Counted from the first letter of the stretch, positions 1 to 10,185 are shown. The stretch is DNA of 64,000 nucleotides from Kitasatospora aureofaciens (GCA_000720845.1 JODU01000027.1:10522-74521); one strand, 5' to 3'. Program-made: numbers and translations. The notes: a model not told the origin generated them from the sequence alone.

Positions 1-648
1 GACCGCGTCGATCAAGACCGTGAGGTGGCCGGGGGAGCCAGCGGTGCCGCGGAACCGCGCGATGAGCAGGGGGATCTCTTCGTCCGTCGGTGTGCTGCCG
101 TCTCCGACGACCGTTGCGACGTCGTCGTACGCTTCGTCAATGGGCAGGCCGGCGCGGAGCAAGTCGACGATGCGTTGCAGATCATCCCTGCCGTGCGTCC
201 AGGAAGGCTGGCGCCAGAGCTGGCCGGGTTCGCGCAGCGCGATCGGCGCTTCGTCAGTCGCGGTGGGGGGCATGGGTTCAAACCCTTCGGGACGTAAGAG
301 AGCAGACATCGAGCTACCGCCGGCGCGGTGGGGCGTGCCGGGCGCGCGGACGAACCTGGAGTGGTCGAAGAGCCAGTGCAAGCTCCGTTCGTACGGCCCG
401 GCAGCGTCCGAAACCGCGAATCGGTCTCCGGCCACCACGCCCTGGGCGAGGCCGCCGCACAGCTTGACGCGGACCTTCCCCCACTCCTGGCGCGCCCACT
501 CGACCGCGGCGTGGATGTAGCCGGACCAGCTGAGCATCGAGGCCCTGGTGCGGCCAGAGATCCGGGCGATCTTGAATGCACTGGCGCTCGCGGGGAGATC
601 GAGCTGCACCTCGTGCAAGGCTGGGGCGGTCACCGCGGTGGGCTTCAA
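1..648 (-). CDS. Hypothetical protein, C-terminus beyond window edge
   Basis: An open frame on the minus strand runs from a TTG at 648 (overlapping the TGA of the gene upstream as TTGA) to the window edge without a stop, giving 216 visible residues. A GTG at 633 is the alternative start. The product is soluble-looking and acidic, with stretches such as GYIHAAVEWARQEWGKVRVK and DDLQRIVDLLRAGLPIDEAY, and has no membrane segment. The overlap with the ATP-binding protein gene suggests co-transcription. I do not recognise the family, and the 3' end is missing. Confidence 0.6.
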   Translation of the reverse strand, partial: MKPTAVTAPALHEVQLDLPASASAFKIARISGRTRASMLSWSGYIHAAVEWARQEWGKVRVKLCGGLAQGVVAGDRFAVSDAAGPYERSLHWLFDHSRFVRAPGTPHRAGGSSMSALLRPEGFEPMPPTATDEAPIALREPGQLWRQPSWTHGRDDLQRIVDLLRAGLPIDEAYDDVATVVGDGSTPTDEEIPLLIARFRGTAGSPGHLTVLIDAV

Positions 649-1304
649 GTTGAAGGCTCTTCGGTCAGGGGGAGGGTGCACCAGGTCGTTGTGCCGTCCG
701 GACTGACGCCCCAGGCGTCAGAGAGGGCTTCGACGAGAAACAGCCCGCGGCCGCTTTCGTCGTCGGGCCCAGCGCAGCGCGGTACAGGGGGCAGCGGAGA
801 GCCGTCGTTCACCTCGATCACGAGGTGGTCGTCCTGGGCGAAGATGCGGACACCGATGTTCCGTCCGCGCGCGTGACGGAGGGCGTTGGTGGCGAGCTCA
901 GTGAGTAGAAGTTCCGCCGTGTCCACCAGGTCGGGGCAACGCCAGTAGGTGAGACTTGCGCGGGCGATCCGGCGAAGTCGCTGCGGCCAGGCGGCATCTG
1001 CTTCCGATATGTCGCCGCTGTCAGGGTCGGGACGGCGTTCCAGGGACACCTCGAGCCACGGTCCTGCACATGCAAGGATCCTGAGCTCTTCGGTAGTGGC
1101 AGGGACGCGTTGACACGTGCGCTCCTGCTCCGCAAAGCTCGTTGTCTTGGTCGGCTCCATCTCGACATGGCCGGTGAACTGTGTGCCAACCATGAACGCT
1201 GCTTGCGCCAGGGGCGGGGTCCGTAACCGAGGCGCAAGGAAGCCCTCGGTTGCGCTGAGCGCGTTCGTAAGCACGGTGTTCCGTGAGACGGGTTGAGTAG
1301 TCAC
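645..1304 (-). CDS. ATP-binding protein, anti-sigma-factor (RsbW/SpoIIAB-like) kinase fold
   Basis: The 219-residue product has a C-terminal GHKL ATPase domain (about residues 115-215). The N box is ELLLTELATNALRHA, followed by VNDGSPLPP and the glycine-rich lid DESGRGLFLVEALSDAWG. This is the HATPase_c_2 type found in large numbers in Streptomyces, where members act as anti-sigma factors or partner small regulators. The N-terminal 100 residues are unlike anything I recognise. The start is GTG with GAGGG upstream; an internal ATG (MEPTKTTS) is a possible alternative. The next gene downstream overlaps it. The target sigma factor or partner is unknown. Confidence 0.8.
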   Translation of the reverse strand: MTTQPVSRNTVLTNALSATEGFLAPRLRTPPLAQAAFMVGTQFTGHVEMEPTKTTSFAEQERTCQRVPATTEELRILACAGPWLEVSLERRPDPDSGDISEADAAWPQRLRRIARASLTYWRCPDLVDTAELLLTELATNALRHARGRNIGVRIFAQDDHLVIEVNDGSPLPPVPRCAGPDDESGRGLFLVEALSDAWGVSPDGTTTWCTLPLTEEPST

Positions 1305-1314
1305 GTTCTAACCC

Positions 1315-1497
1315 TCAGTTCGTAATTGGCCTGCGCCGCCCAGCGGCGGCTGGGGGGATCGCTGAGCGGAGAGGAGGCCCGTCACGTGAGAACTCCGACA
1401 ACTCCCTGTCGGGAGCAACCTCAACATCAAAGTTCACCCGTACCTGTGCCGCCCCACCGTGCCGAGACAGACCGCTCCGTGCACTAGCGATCGTCAC
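1315..1497 (-). CDS. Possible small ORF coupled to the DUF6415-like gene
   Basis: A 60-codon frame starts at a GTG that overlaps the stop codon of the gene upstream (GTGA). That overlap is the main reason to list it. The product is basic at both ends and has no recognisable domain. It may be spurious. Confidence 0.25.
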   Translation of the reverse strand: MTIASARSGLSRHGGAAQVRVNFDVEVAPDRELSEFSRDGPPLRSAIPPAAAGRRRPITN

Positions 1498-2096
1498 GCC
1501 TCGCTCACATGCGCCTCGCGGAGCTCCTGCACCCAGCGGGCGAGCTCGGCGACATGAATCGCCCCGGCGAGCGGCGTCGTTCCAATCTGGAACTGTGCTG
1601 CGTCCTCAGCCCGCTCGGCGGTCTGGATCAGAGTGTACCAGTCACGGGACCCGAACGAAACGGCGTCGGCTCGCCGCCACACGAGCGGTACGAGCCGCTC
1701 GGTCTCGGCCCGCAGCAGCTCGTCGAGCTGCACGAGCCGGTCTATGGGCGGCAGGATCTCCGTCGCGCTGAGCGCCTCGGCGATGAGCCGCGAGATCGTG
1801 TCGGCATCAGCGGACTGCTGCTGAGCAGCCATCATGGAGTCACTCCCTGCTGCCTCGGGGACTGGTACTCCGAGCAGGAAAGCGATGCGGCTGGCGGTGG
1901 CCGGCTCGTCGCCGTATTGCCCGATCTCGTACCCGTAGTCGGTGAGGTAGCTGTCGTCGCCCGTGGTGAGGTTCTCGCCGAGTCGGAGGTGCAGGGGATT
2001 CGTCACGCTGATCGCGCCCCCGTCCTGTTTCGTGACAGACAGCCCGCGCGCCGTGAGTTGTTCGGCCAGTATGGCCGTTGCGGTCATCGCGTCCAT
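1494..2096 (-). CDS. DUF6415-like protein
   Basis: A 200-residue acidic soluble protein. The C-terminal half (SRLIAEALSATEILPPIDRL, then QLDELLRAETERLVPLVWRR) resembles the DUF6415 helical family of Streptomyces, which is usually found beside regulators or biosynthetic genes and has no settled function. The N-terminal half (about 1-75) looks like a separate small domain. It starts at an ATG 63 bp from the divergent SLOG gene, so the two probably share a promoter region. The family call rests on pattern resemblance only. Confidence 0.65.
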   Translation of the reverse strand: MDAMTATAILAEQLTARGLSVTKQDGGAISVTNPLHLRLGENLTTGDDSYLTDYGYEIGQYGDEPATASRIAFLLGVPVPEAAGSDSMMAAQQQSADADTISRLIAEALSATEILPPIDRLVQLDELLRAETERLVPLVWRRADAVSFGSRDWYTLIQTAERAEDAAQFQIGTTPLAGAIHVAELARWVQELREAHVSEA

Positions 2097-2159
2097 GGTT
2101 CGATCTCACCTCGCGGCGTGCGTCCGCGGGATCTGACAATTTATGACACGGAGTTGATC

Positions 2160-2624
2160 ATGGCTCTATCTGCGGCGATCACCGGTACGCGGCAGACCGG
2201 GCATCGGGAACTCGTATGGTTCAGCGACCTGTTTGCCCGATACCTCGCTCCTTGGGCGACACACGACAGTCGGTTCTACATCGGCGGTGCCCGGGGCATC
2301 GACAGCCTTTCGCTGCTGTGGCTCGCGGGCAATTCCGCGTCTCGGCTGACGATCGTCGTGCCTGGCACGGTCGCACAGCAGCCGGCCGAAGCGCGGCAGG
2401 CTGTCGAGCGGTGCCGCGATCGGATCGACGAGATCGTCGAACTCGGCGCTGAGGAACTGCGGTCGCCTGCGTTCCATGCCCGCAACCGGCACATGGTTGA
2501 CCACGCCGACATGGTGCTCGGGTTCCCGCTCGCCGACGCCGACGCTCAGGGAAGGTCGGGCACGTGGCAGACGATCAACTACGCGGCCACGCGAGGGAAA
2601 CCTCGGCTGATTGTGCCCGTATGA
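2160..2624 (+). CDS. SLOG-superfamily (DprA/YpsA/DUF2493-like) Rossmann protein
   Basis: The 154-residue product shows the SLOG pattern. It starts with a strand and SAAITGTRQTG, then FYIGGARGIDSLSLLWL (glycine-rich nucleotide-binding loop with the GID signature), and later RNRHMVDHADMVLGFP, as in DUF2493/YspA proteins. SLOG proteins bind nucleotide-derived ligands and often sit in conflict or stress loci. ATG at 2160 has GGAG six bases upstream. The next gene follows by 25 bp, suggesting an operon with the HTH-TPR regulator. No fused effector domain is visible. Confidence 0.7.
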   Translation: MALSAAITGTRQTGHRELVWFSDLFARYLAPWATHDSRFYIGGARGIDSLSLLWLAGNSASRLTIVVPGTVAQQPAEARQAVERCRDRIDEIVELGAEELRSPAFHARNRHMVDHADMVLGFPLADADAQGRSGTWQTINYAATRGKPRLIVPV

Positions 2625-2649
2625 GCCCACGCCCGTGCATCATGTTGGT

Positions 2650-3993
2650 ATGACCGCGCACGACAGACTCGTCGGCGCCGCCACACTCAAGCGGCTACGA
2701 CTCGCCCGCGGTTGGTCCCTCGCTGGTACCGCCCGCGCCGCCATCGACAAAGCGACAGAGATCGGGCAGCCGTTCGACGCCAGCGTCGCGAGTGTGCAGC
2801 GGTCCGTCGCACGGTGGGAGTCCAGCACCCGGCCAATCCTGCCCGGCGAGCGATACCAACTGCTGCTCGCCCACCTGTACGCCTACGGCACCGATGGGCG
2901 TGTATGCCTCGGGTCGGGCAGTGACTTCGCCGAGCTGCTCGACGCGCTCGCGCACCTCGGCGAGAGCGAGCGCCGCCTCGAAGAGCTGCGGACGCTACTG
3001 GTGCGTACCGCGACCGACAGCGGCGCCGGGTTGCTCGCACTGCTCGGCCCGTCGGTCGAGGGTGCCCTATCGAGAGCGCTCGACGACGCGGGCAGGCTCG
3101 ATGAGGGCGCGCTCGACGCGCTGCGTCTGGTTGTCGCTGATGTGAACGACCGCGTCGGCAGCTTGCCGTTCGTGCGGTTGCAGATCCTGCTCGCCCCGGT
3201 GATCGAGTCGTGCCGCCGTCTCCTCGGCGGGCCGGTACCAGACGCTCTGCGCCCCGGTCTGCAGACGGTCGCGGCACAGGCGTACACACTCGGCGGCCGG
3301 CTCGCGTTCGAGACACGCGACGATGAGGCGTCGCGCGCCCTGTACGCGGAGGCGACCAACGCGGCTGGCGCGGTCGGTGTCCCGTGGCGTCGGTCTGTCG
3401 TCCACATGAGTCACGCCCTGGTCACCCTGTACTCGACGCCAGGTCTGGACGCACCGCAGCAGCTCGTCGACGCGGCGGTGCGCGACGCCCGCGCGGGTGA
3501 CAGCGTAACGATCCGGGCCCGGGCGCACGCGCTACAGGCGGAGATCGCCGCTCGCCGCGGTGCCGCGAAGCATGCGAGCGCGGCGCTCGCTCTCGCATGG
3601 TTCGACATGGACGCCGACCGCGACGGCGACCCCGCGGGCACGTCGTTCTCTACGGCTCACCTGCGCGGTTTTGAGGGAGTTACGTCTTTGTACGTCGGCG
3701 ACGCGAGCGACGCACACGACTACTTTGCCGACTCGGTTACAGCGCTGCGGGCGCCGCGCGAGCGGGTGCAGCGAGCGATCGTGGTGACCGATCAGGCACT
3801 CGCTCGGATCCGGCTCAACGAGCCCGAGTCGGCGGCCGATCTGCTGCACGGGTGCATCGACGCAGCGTCGTCGATGGGCGGCCGGGTGGCATCGATCCGG
3901 CTGAAGCGGGCTCGTCGTCAGCTGCGGCCGTGGCGGACGGAGGATTGGTTCGCTGCTCTAGACGACCACCTGATCGATTCGCTTGGCGCGTAG
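2650..3993 (+). CDS. HTH/TPR-repeat transcriptional regulator
   Basis: A 447-residue protein with an N-terminal helix-turn-helix (about residues 8-75; LKRLRLARGWSLAGTARAAI, then SVQRSVARWESSTRPILPGE). It is followed by alpha-helical repeats to the end, matching Streptomyces XRE-TPR regulators that respond to small ligands or peptides. I chose ATG 2650; no strong ribosome-binding site is visible, and an in-frame GTG at 2611 overlaps the preceding gene. It is co-directional with the SLOG gene. A DNA-binding role is likely; its target is unknown. Confidence 0.75.
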   Translation: MTAHDRLVGAATLKRLRLARGWSLAGTARAAIDKATEIGQPFDASVASVQRSVARWESSTRPILPGERYQLLLAHLYAYGTDGRVCLGSGSDFAELLDALAHLGESERRLEELRTLLVRTATDSGAGLLALLGPSVEGALSRALDDAGRLDEGALDALRLVVADVNDRVGSLPFVRLQILLAPVIESCRRLLGGPVPDALRPGLQTVAAQAYTLGGRLAFETRDDEASRALYAEATNAAGAVGVPWRRSVVHMSHALVTLYSTPGLDAPQQLVDAAVRDARAGDSVTIRARAHALQAEIAARRGAAKHASAALALAWFDMDADRDGDPAGTSFSTAHLRGFEGVTSLYVGDASDAHDYFADSVTALRAPRERVQRAIVVTDQALARIRLNEPESAADLLHGCIDAASSMGGRVASIRLKRARRQLRPWRTEDWFAALDDHLIDSLGA

Positions 3994-4159
3994 CCTCCCC
4001 ACGAATGCACAAAACGTCTCAGTCCCGCCGTGAGGCTGGACGGGGGCGTGTGCTCATCGGATACGCCGGCGTTCGGGGGCAGCGTGAGCAGCCCGGCCGA
4101 CGGGCTCGGCTCCAGGTCCGGCGGCGGCGCGCATTCACGCAGCACACGAGCACGTCCGG

Positions 4160-4740
4160 ATCATCCAGAGGCGCCTGAGGGCTGTACCCGTCCGGGCATG
4201 CCCAGCCCGTCGCGGCCGTCACTGTTCTTCGGCTTGCAGGGGAAGGCCGAGGCTCGCCATCGCCGAGCGGGCGAACGCGGCGTACGAGGAGCGCAAGGCG
4301 TCACGCAGTGGCCGATGAACCCGACGGGGACCCGGAGCTAGACCGGCCGGTCGGCATCTTTCGAGGGCATTGAGGACCGCAATGCCAAGGGCGCCTTCCT
4401 GACGGCACGGCTTGAAGCCCCTACCGGCGACGAACCGCGCGAGGCCTCCGCCGACGAGGCGTTGGCCGGCAGGGAGGGTACTGGTGGGGGAGACGGCGAG
4501 GGCGAGTGGCAGTTCCCGCTTCTCATCCTGCCGCTCGCTGTACGACTGCGAACTCCGCGCCCCGACCGAGTGGGTCGAAGGCGTCCTCGTCCCCGGCTAC
4601 CTCGCGAGTTTGCCCCATGTCCGTGGAGCACAGCACTCTTTGATCCAGACGCCGGGGCGAACCAGAGGTATGGCACCCTAACTCAGGAATCGAAGGTTGG
4701 TTCACGGAGACGACGTAGTGGAAGTGTCAGTATGGCGCAT
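4160..4740 (+). pseudogene. Decayed coding remnant in the 3994-4701 gap
   Basis: The 700 bp between the HTH-TPR gene and the metallopeptidase has no intact gene. Coding-like plus-strand pieces lie in different frames: LAIAERANAAYEERKASR before a TGA near 4316, then SFEGIEDRNAKGAFLTARLE from about 4358, then APTEWVEGVLVPGYLASLPH near 4560. Together they suggest one gene broken by several frameshifts and stops. I cannot identify the parent family. Confidence 0.35.
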
Positions 4741-5925
4741 TGTTAGGCCCGCATGCTGTCGAAGTTTTTCCTCAAGTGAAGCAGCCTCATCCAAGACCCA
4801 GGAGAATACGTTGAGGAAATGAGGGCGCTTTATCTCTTCGATGTGGCTCGAAGCCCAGCACTGAAGAACTAGTGATATGAATCCGCGAAACTGCAGGAGG
4901 AACCCCTCTGGATGGTCGCCGTAGGCCCCCAAGGGTATTTCCTTGGATATTTCGTGAACGATTGCGGCAATCGCTGTGTATCTCGTGATGAAGTCCGGAT
5001 GCGTTCCTGTGTTATCTTCACTATGCCAGTGCCCAGATATGTGAGACAAGGCGACAAGGGGTATCATAGATCCCGAAATTGCTTTATATGTGCGCCCTCG
5101 TTGAAGGTCGCCGCCCAGCTCTCCTGATATGTGCAAAAAGGCTGCTACGTCCGCCTCTAGTTCGGAGCGTTGCGAACGGTTTAGGGCGCTCCATAGCTCT
5201 CGTATCCCAGACCTGTCGATCCAGTGTGATACCTCGCGGTAAACGCTCGCGGAGTGCTTAAATAGTTCATCGGTATGCCCAAGTAGGTGGTGTGATATTT
5301 CGTGCGCCAAGGTGAACTCTTCGGCTGCGGCAATCGCTATCTGGTAGCTGCCTATGCGGCGCTTTGGGACATCTGTCAGTGCTTTATGGGCGACTATGAC
5401 GGAATTAGTTTGCCGCCAGATAGACGCGGCCTCTTCGGCTAGTAGTACCGGCTCGACCGCCCCTCGGTCAACCTCTTCGAGGATCCACCAGAGGATCTCG
5501 TCGTCGCCCATCTCCAAGTCGATATCGGTGATGATGGTGTTCATTGCATCAAAAAACTGACTGAATAAGGTTGCATAGACGATCGCCGCGTTAGTAAACC
5601 CTTGATTTATCTCGATTACCCCGCTTTGCTGTGAGGACCAAGCGCTTGCGTTGGCTTCGCCATTAGCGACCCGGGCTGCGAATATATTGCGCAAGGTCGC
5701 CTTCCATGTCGCTGGAGCGATCTGAATCAGGTCATCCATCATCCCTGCAAGCTCGGGACAATTCGATCTCGTTGGTTTCCAGTGTCGAAATGCCTCGAAC
5801 TCGGGTCCATTGAGCAAATCGCCCTTACCTTCGGCCTCGAAGAGTGATACCCAGTAGTTCACTTCCTCGGACTGCTGCTCACTGTAAAAGCGCCTCCTGG
5901 ACTCCCGCAGGTTCCACATGGTCAT
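4702..5925 (-). CDS. Soluble HExxH zinc metallopeptidase-like protein of foreign composition
   Basis: The 407-residue product carries a gluzincin-type zinc site: AEEFTLAHEISHHLLGH near residues 202-217 (H208, E209, H212), and ELEAD near 255-259 as the likely third ligand. That resembles M48/ImmA-type peptidases. There is no signal peptide or membrane helix, and the first 200 residues match nothing I know. The region is clearly AT-richer than its neighbours and uses codons such as CTA and TTT (for example in DELFK) that are rare in Streptomyces, so recent acquisition is likely. It is flanked by gene remnants and empty sequence. A phage-defence or stress role is a guess from context. Confidence 0.7.
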   Translation of the reverse strand: MTMWNLRESRRRFYSEQQSEEVNYWVSLFEAEGKGDLLNGPEFEAFRHWKPTRSNCPELAGMMDDLIQIAPATWKATLRNIFAARVANGEANASAWSSQQSGVIEINQGFTNAAIVYATLFSQFFDAMNTIITDIDLEMGDDEILWWILEEVDRGAVEPVLLAEEAASIWRQTNSVIVAHKALTDVPKRRIGSYQIAIAAAEEFTLAHEISHHLLGHTDELFKHSASVYREVSHWIDRSGIRELWSALNRSQRSELEADVAAFLHISGELGGDLQRGRTYKAISGSMIPLVALSHISGHWHSEDNTGTHPDFITRYTAIAAIVHEISKEIPLGAYGDHPEGFLLQFRGFISLVLQCWASSHIEEIKRPHFLNVFSWVLDEAASLEEKLRQHAGLTMRHTDTSTTSSP

Positions 5926-6282
5926 TTTCTCCTTAGGTAGCTTCCACCTGAGATGCGTTCATTACGCGAAAGCCCATCGTTCGGTCTGCTCGGGACGAAG
6001 GATGCAGTCACTAGCGTCGTACGCCTGCATGCCTCTTCTCCAACCTGCTAGGGATCCCCTCGTAGTATGTGAGGCAAACGAGGATGGTGTGGCCAGGTTT
6101 GACCACTTATGACTGAGATTGCTTTCCCTCGTTGGTCCTCGGATACGCGACGGCTAAGCTGACGAGGCGTGCTGAGGAACGGTGCCTGTGGTGGTCGCTT
6201 CCGCTACTGACCGCCACCATCCGCCGTCATTATGTAGACCCCCGGGGAAAAGGGGCGCTTCCCTATGCCGCTGGAACGGTAA
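5926..6282. other. Gene-free, AT-richer spacer
   Basis: These 357 bp contain no convincing gene. Composition resembles the adjacent metallopeptidase, so the foreign segment probably spans about 4700-6250. The promoter of the metallopeptidase gene must lie near 5930-6000 on the minus strand, but I cannot single out its hexamers. Confidence 0.4.
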
Positions 6283-9200
6283 TTACAGGGCCTTGCGCAT
6301 CCCACTGGCAGAGTCGCCGAGGAGCTTTTTGATGAGTTGCTCGGTCTCCGTCTCCAGGGAGCAGTCGAGTGCCCGGTTGACCTGCTGAACGCGAGAGATG
6401 GCTGTGTGCAGCCCCTGCCGGTTGCCGGCCGCATGCTCGATCCGGAGCCAGCCCCGGTACAACAGCTCCGCTGTGTCATCGACGTCGAGACCGGTCGCGA
6501 CAGCTCGGCGGGCGGCGCTGAGGTCGTGATGAGGACCGGAGGCGGTTCGGTAGATGGCCACGGTGTGTGCCACGTCGACAATCCGGGTGGTCATCTCTTG
6601 CTGGTAGGGCTCGGCCCACGGCAGCGGCGTGCCACCGAATGGTTTGCCGCGGACCAGTGAGAGTGCCTTCTCCAGGTCGGGCAGGCCGGCGGGACCCGTG
6701 GGCATGGCGCGTTCGACGAGCTGCAGGAAGCAGGTCCAGTCGCATCGCACGGCGGGGGAGAGGCGGTAGGGGTCGTCGCCGGTCCTGCGGCGTGGCACGT
6801 AGGGGTTGCCGTCTAGGTCGTTGCCCAGGGAGCGGCGCAGGCCCTGCATCCGGGCGTTGAGAGTGCTCAGGCTCCAGGGATGGGTGGGGTCCATGTCGGC
6901 ACACAGGATCTGGGCGCTGCGCCTGGTCGGAAAAGGAGCAAAGTCGCCAGTTGAGCCAGCCGGGGCCCGTGACCGGTGCTGGCCACTCCTGTCACCTCGA
7001 TGGGGCCCAGGACCCGGATTTCCGGCGCGTGCATGTCACAGGCTGCGCCCTTAACCGCTGTTGTCTCGACGGTCGTGTTCGTTGCGGGGGCCTGTTCAGT
7101 GGCAGGGTTCTCGTCCTCGAGGTCCGACGACGGTGCGGTGCGGGGGATTGGAGTGTCCGCGCTGGGAGCGTGTTCTCCCTGAGTGTGGAGCGTCGGTGCG
7201 GGTGCAGGCACAAAACGCAGACCGGCTGGATCGGTGGCGGCGGCGAGCAGGGCAGGGAAGATCTCGCTGCCTGCCTCTGCGTCCTTCGCCACCGCGTCGC
7301 CTGAGGCCGCAACGGACCCGGGCGCGTCCCGCTGCGCCTCCTGCTCGCTCTGGTCCACGCTGGTGGGCTCGTCGCTGGTGGGCTCGTCCGGGACCTCCTT
7401 CCACGCCCCTTCGGCCTCATGGGCGGGCTGTGCGGCCACGTGCAGGGCGGTGGTGATCTGGAGGTAGGCGGCGTGTTCCAGGCGCTGGACCGTGACCTCT
7501 TGGCCGGCGGAGTCGAGGGTCTGCGGGGTGCTGAGGGAGGCGTTGAGGATTTCCGCGTCGGGGAAGTGCGGGGCGGCCGTGCTGGCCGGGGCCACCAGGG
7601 TGACCGGAATGCCTGCCTTGTCGATGAGGTCGGCGAATTGCCAGGCGGTGTCGGCATCCAGGACTGACGCGCACAGCAGCAGGTAGGGCTGGTGGGCGGT
7701 GTCGGGCAGCTGGTGGGCTTCCAGGAGCCGTTCGGTCAGGTCACGCAGCGCGTGCGCGGGATGGCGCATGTGGGCGATCCGCGCGGTGGGCAGCAGTTGC
7801 GGCAGGTCCTCGCCGAACCCGACGGTGACGACCTCGATGTCGCCGGCCCACGGGCTCATCGCGAGTTCCAGAGCGAGCGAGGTGCACACCTCGGTGATGT
7901 GCACGGGGTTGCCGTCCAGGAGCAGCGCGGGCACCCGGGCGAGGTTGAGGAGTATCAGGTCTCCCTTCTCGGTGCTGCCGATGGTGACCATGCCCGGGCA
8001 GGGCGCCGGCACGTCACGGGCGGCGTCCTCGTCCAAGAGGACGGCATCCGCGTTCAGAACCCACCACCCGCCCTCACCCGGAACGAACGGCGCCGGCGGT
8101 GGGGAGAGGTCCTCGGGCAGCAGATGGAGGGTGCGGTCCCCGATCCGCGCGGCCCGCACCACCGGCATCCCGGTTCCGCCGTCCTGCCGGGTTGCCTGGT
8201 GGGCCAGGGTCCGCAGCGCCAGGTCCAGGCGGGCGGCGCCGCCGGGCTCGGCGGCCGCCGCCAGCTGTGCCTCGGCCGGGGAGGGTTCGGCTGCGATGGC
8301 GATGGTCTCGCCGGGCTTGCGGCGGCGCCGTTGCAGCGTGCGGCGCAGGGTGAGCGCGCCGGTGACGGCGGCGGCCAGCAGCGCCCCGGACCCGAACACG
8401 ATGCGCAGGTTCAGCGGCCCGTCGGGCCGGGCCGGCGCGGGTGGGGCCGTGGCGCCGCCGGTGGGGGTGGCTGCGTCCTCAGGTGTCTGAGCCGGCGAGG
8501 TCGGCGTGGGCGACGCGGACGGCGCGATGGAGGGAGCCCTGGTGCTGGGCCGCGGCGTGGCCTGAGCCGACGCGGAAGGGGAGCGCTCGGGGTTTGGCTG
8601 TGCGGCAGATGGACGGCCCGGCGAGGCGGGAGACGGCGGGCTCGCAGAGGGCGGGGCCTGGTCCGGCACGGGCGCCTGCCCGGTGTCCGGAGCTGGCCTG
8701 TCCGGTGTCTGTTCGCTGTCCGGTGCCTGAGCAGGTGGGGGTGTGCGCTCCTGGCGGTCCGACTCGCCGGGTGAGGGTGGTGTCTGGGCGTGCTGCTGGT
8801 TGGGCACGGTGATCTGCTGCCCGGGGTAGATGACGTCCGGGTCGGTGAGCGCGGGCAGCCCGTCCGGTTGCGGCGTGCCGCGGCTGGCGGCGAACAGCGC
8901 GGGCCACTCGTCACCATCGCCGAGTTCCTCCTCGGCGATCTTCGACAGGTTGTCGCCGTCATCGACGGTGACCACGTGCGCGCTGGCTTCGTCGTCGGCT
9001 GTCGTCTTGGCGGTCAGCTGGGTGCGGTCACCGTCTGCGACAGCGTGGCCGGCGGGCATCTGCAGCTGCCAGCCGGCCTGCAGGAAGCTGTTCGACTGGA
9101 AGACCAGGCCGCCGTCCATGGTGTGGCCTTCGTTCAGGGCGGCGATCTGGCGCCACTGCTCGCCGTCGCCGAGTTCCTGTTCGGCGATGCTCCACAGGCT

Positions 9201-9725
9201 CTCTCCCGCCCGGACGGTATGTACCGACGTGGCCGAGTCCGTCGTGGAGCCCGGCCGCACCTGGTCGGTGACGGGTTGCTCGCCGGCCTGGCCGGGCAGT
9301 CGGGTGACGGTTGCGGTGGGCGCCGCGTGTGCGTCGGTGGCGAGAGCCGAGCTGGCGGGCAGCAGTACGAGGATGCTGCCGATGAGCGCGGCCGCGGCCC
9401 GCTGCGAGGCACCGAACCCGCGCGGGACCCGCCAGGTATGCCCGCGCAGTTGCGCTGCCAGCTCCCGCACCGAGCAGAACGCGAACTGCACCCAGCCGGT
9501 CCAGCCGACGACGAGCAGCAGGGCCAGGAATGCGGCTCCGGTGTCTTGCCGGTCCAGCAGATGCGACAGATCGTCGTGCGTGGCAGCCCAGATGACCGGA
9601 CTCGCCCAGGCGAGCAGCAGCGGCAGCCCGACCAGAGCGCCGGCGAGGACGAGCAGGCTCACCAAGCCTGTGATCACCCGGACCGGGGTACGGCCGACTG
9701 TGGCGGAGTCGTGGGCGTGGCGCAT
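6283..9725 (-). CDS. LysM-BTAD membrane-anchored regulator, frameshifted
   Basis: Two reading frames form one gene of about 1147 residues. From 9725 come three hydrophobic segments (about 16-45, 65-85, 108-130), LysM domain 1 (about 167-225; TVRAGESLWSIAEQELG), LysM domain 2 (about 240-302), a long Pro/Ser-rich stretch, another membrane segment near 440, and a region ending in the start of a winged helix (GPIEVTG). The C-terminal BTAD domain (RIVDVAHTVAIYRTASGP, then AARRAVATGLDVDDTAELLY) lies in another frame ending at 6283. Restoring one C near 6920 rejoins the frames. Such proteins are typical of Streptomyces; LysM binds peptidoglycan and BTAD is a TPR-like activator domain. It closes the Tad block. 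Indel: error or real. Confidence 0.75.
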
Positions 9726-9738
9726 CAGGGATTTCCCT

Positions 9739-10185
9739 CTACTCGGGTGCGGTGACGCCGTGCAGGAGCGTGGCGGAGCCGTGACCGGCGACCGGCATGG
9801 AACCGATCCCGACCACCGGCAGGAACTTCGTGGCGTAGGTGCCGGTGGTGTGCACGGTGAGCGTCTTGCCGTCCGCGGACACGCTTACCGTGCCGGTGGC
9901 GCCGACCGAGTGGAGGTAGGCGCGTGCCGCGGCGATGGCATCCTGCGGCTTGACCACGATGCTCTCGCCGCTGATGGCCCCGGTCGGGTCGATGGCCTGC
10001 CCGCCGGCCCGGGCGGCCTCCCCGGCCACGTGATCGGCGCGCTCGGTGGCCCGCATCTTGCCACCCCCGTCGACCGCCACGCCGATGATCCCGATCAACG
10101 CGACGACGCAGACCGCCACGAACACGGTGACTCCGCCTCGATCGCGGCCCCCCGTGGCTCGTGCTTTCAGCCAGGTCACGATCAT
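9739..10185 (-). CDS. TadG-like pilus-assembly pseudopilin
   Basis: A 148-residue protein with one N-terminal membrane helix (GGVTVFVAVCVVALIGIIGV) followed by a secreted region, the layout of TadE/TadG minor pseudopilins. The start overlaps the stop of the gene upstream (ATGA), so it is translationally coupled within the Tad block. It probably helps initiate or anchor Flp-type pili at the outer face of the membrane. Assignment rests on topology and gene order. Confidence 0.7.
   Translation of the reverse strand: MIVTWLKARATGGRDRGGVTVFVAVCVVALIGIIGVAVDGGGKMRATERADHVAGEAARAGGQAIDPTGAISGESIVVKPQDAIAAARAYLHSVGATGTVSVSADGKTLTVHTTGTYATKFLPVVGIGSMPVAGHGSATLLHGVTAPE

Noticed and set aside
7692..8774. 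Long Gly/Arg-rich plus-strand frame opposite the LysM-BTAD gene
   Set aside because: Compositional shadow of the Pro/Ser-rich linker of the real gene.
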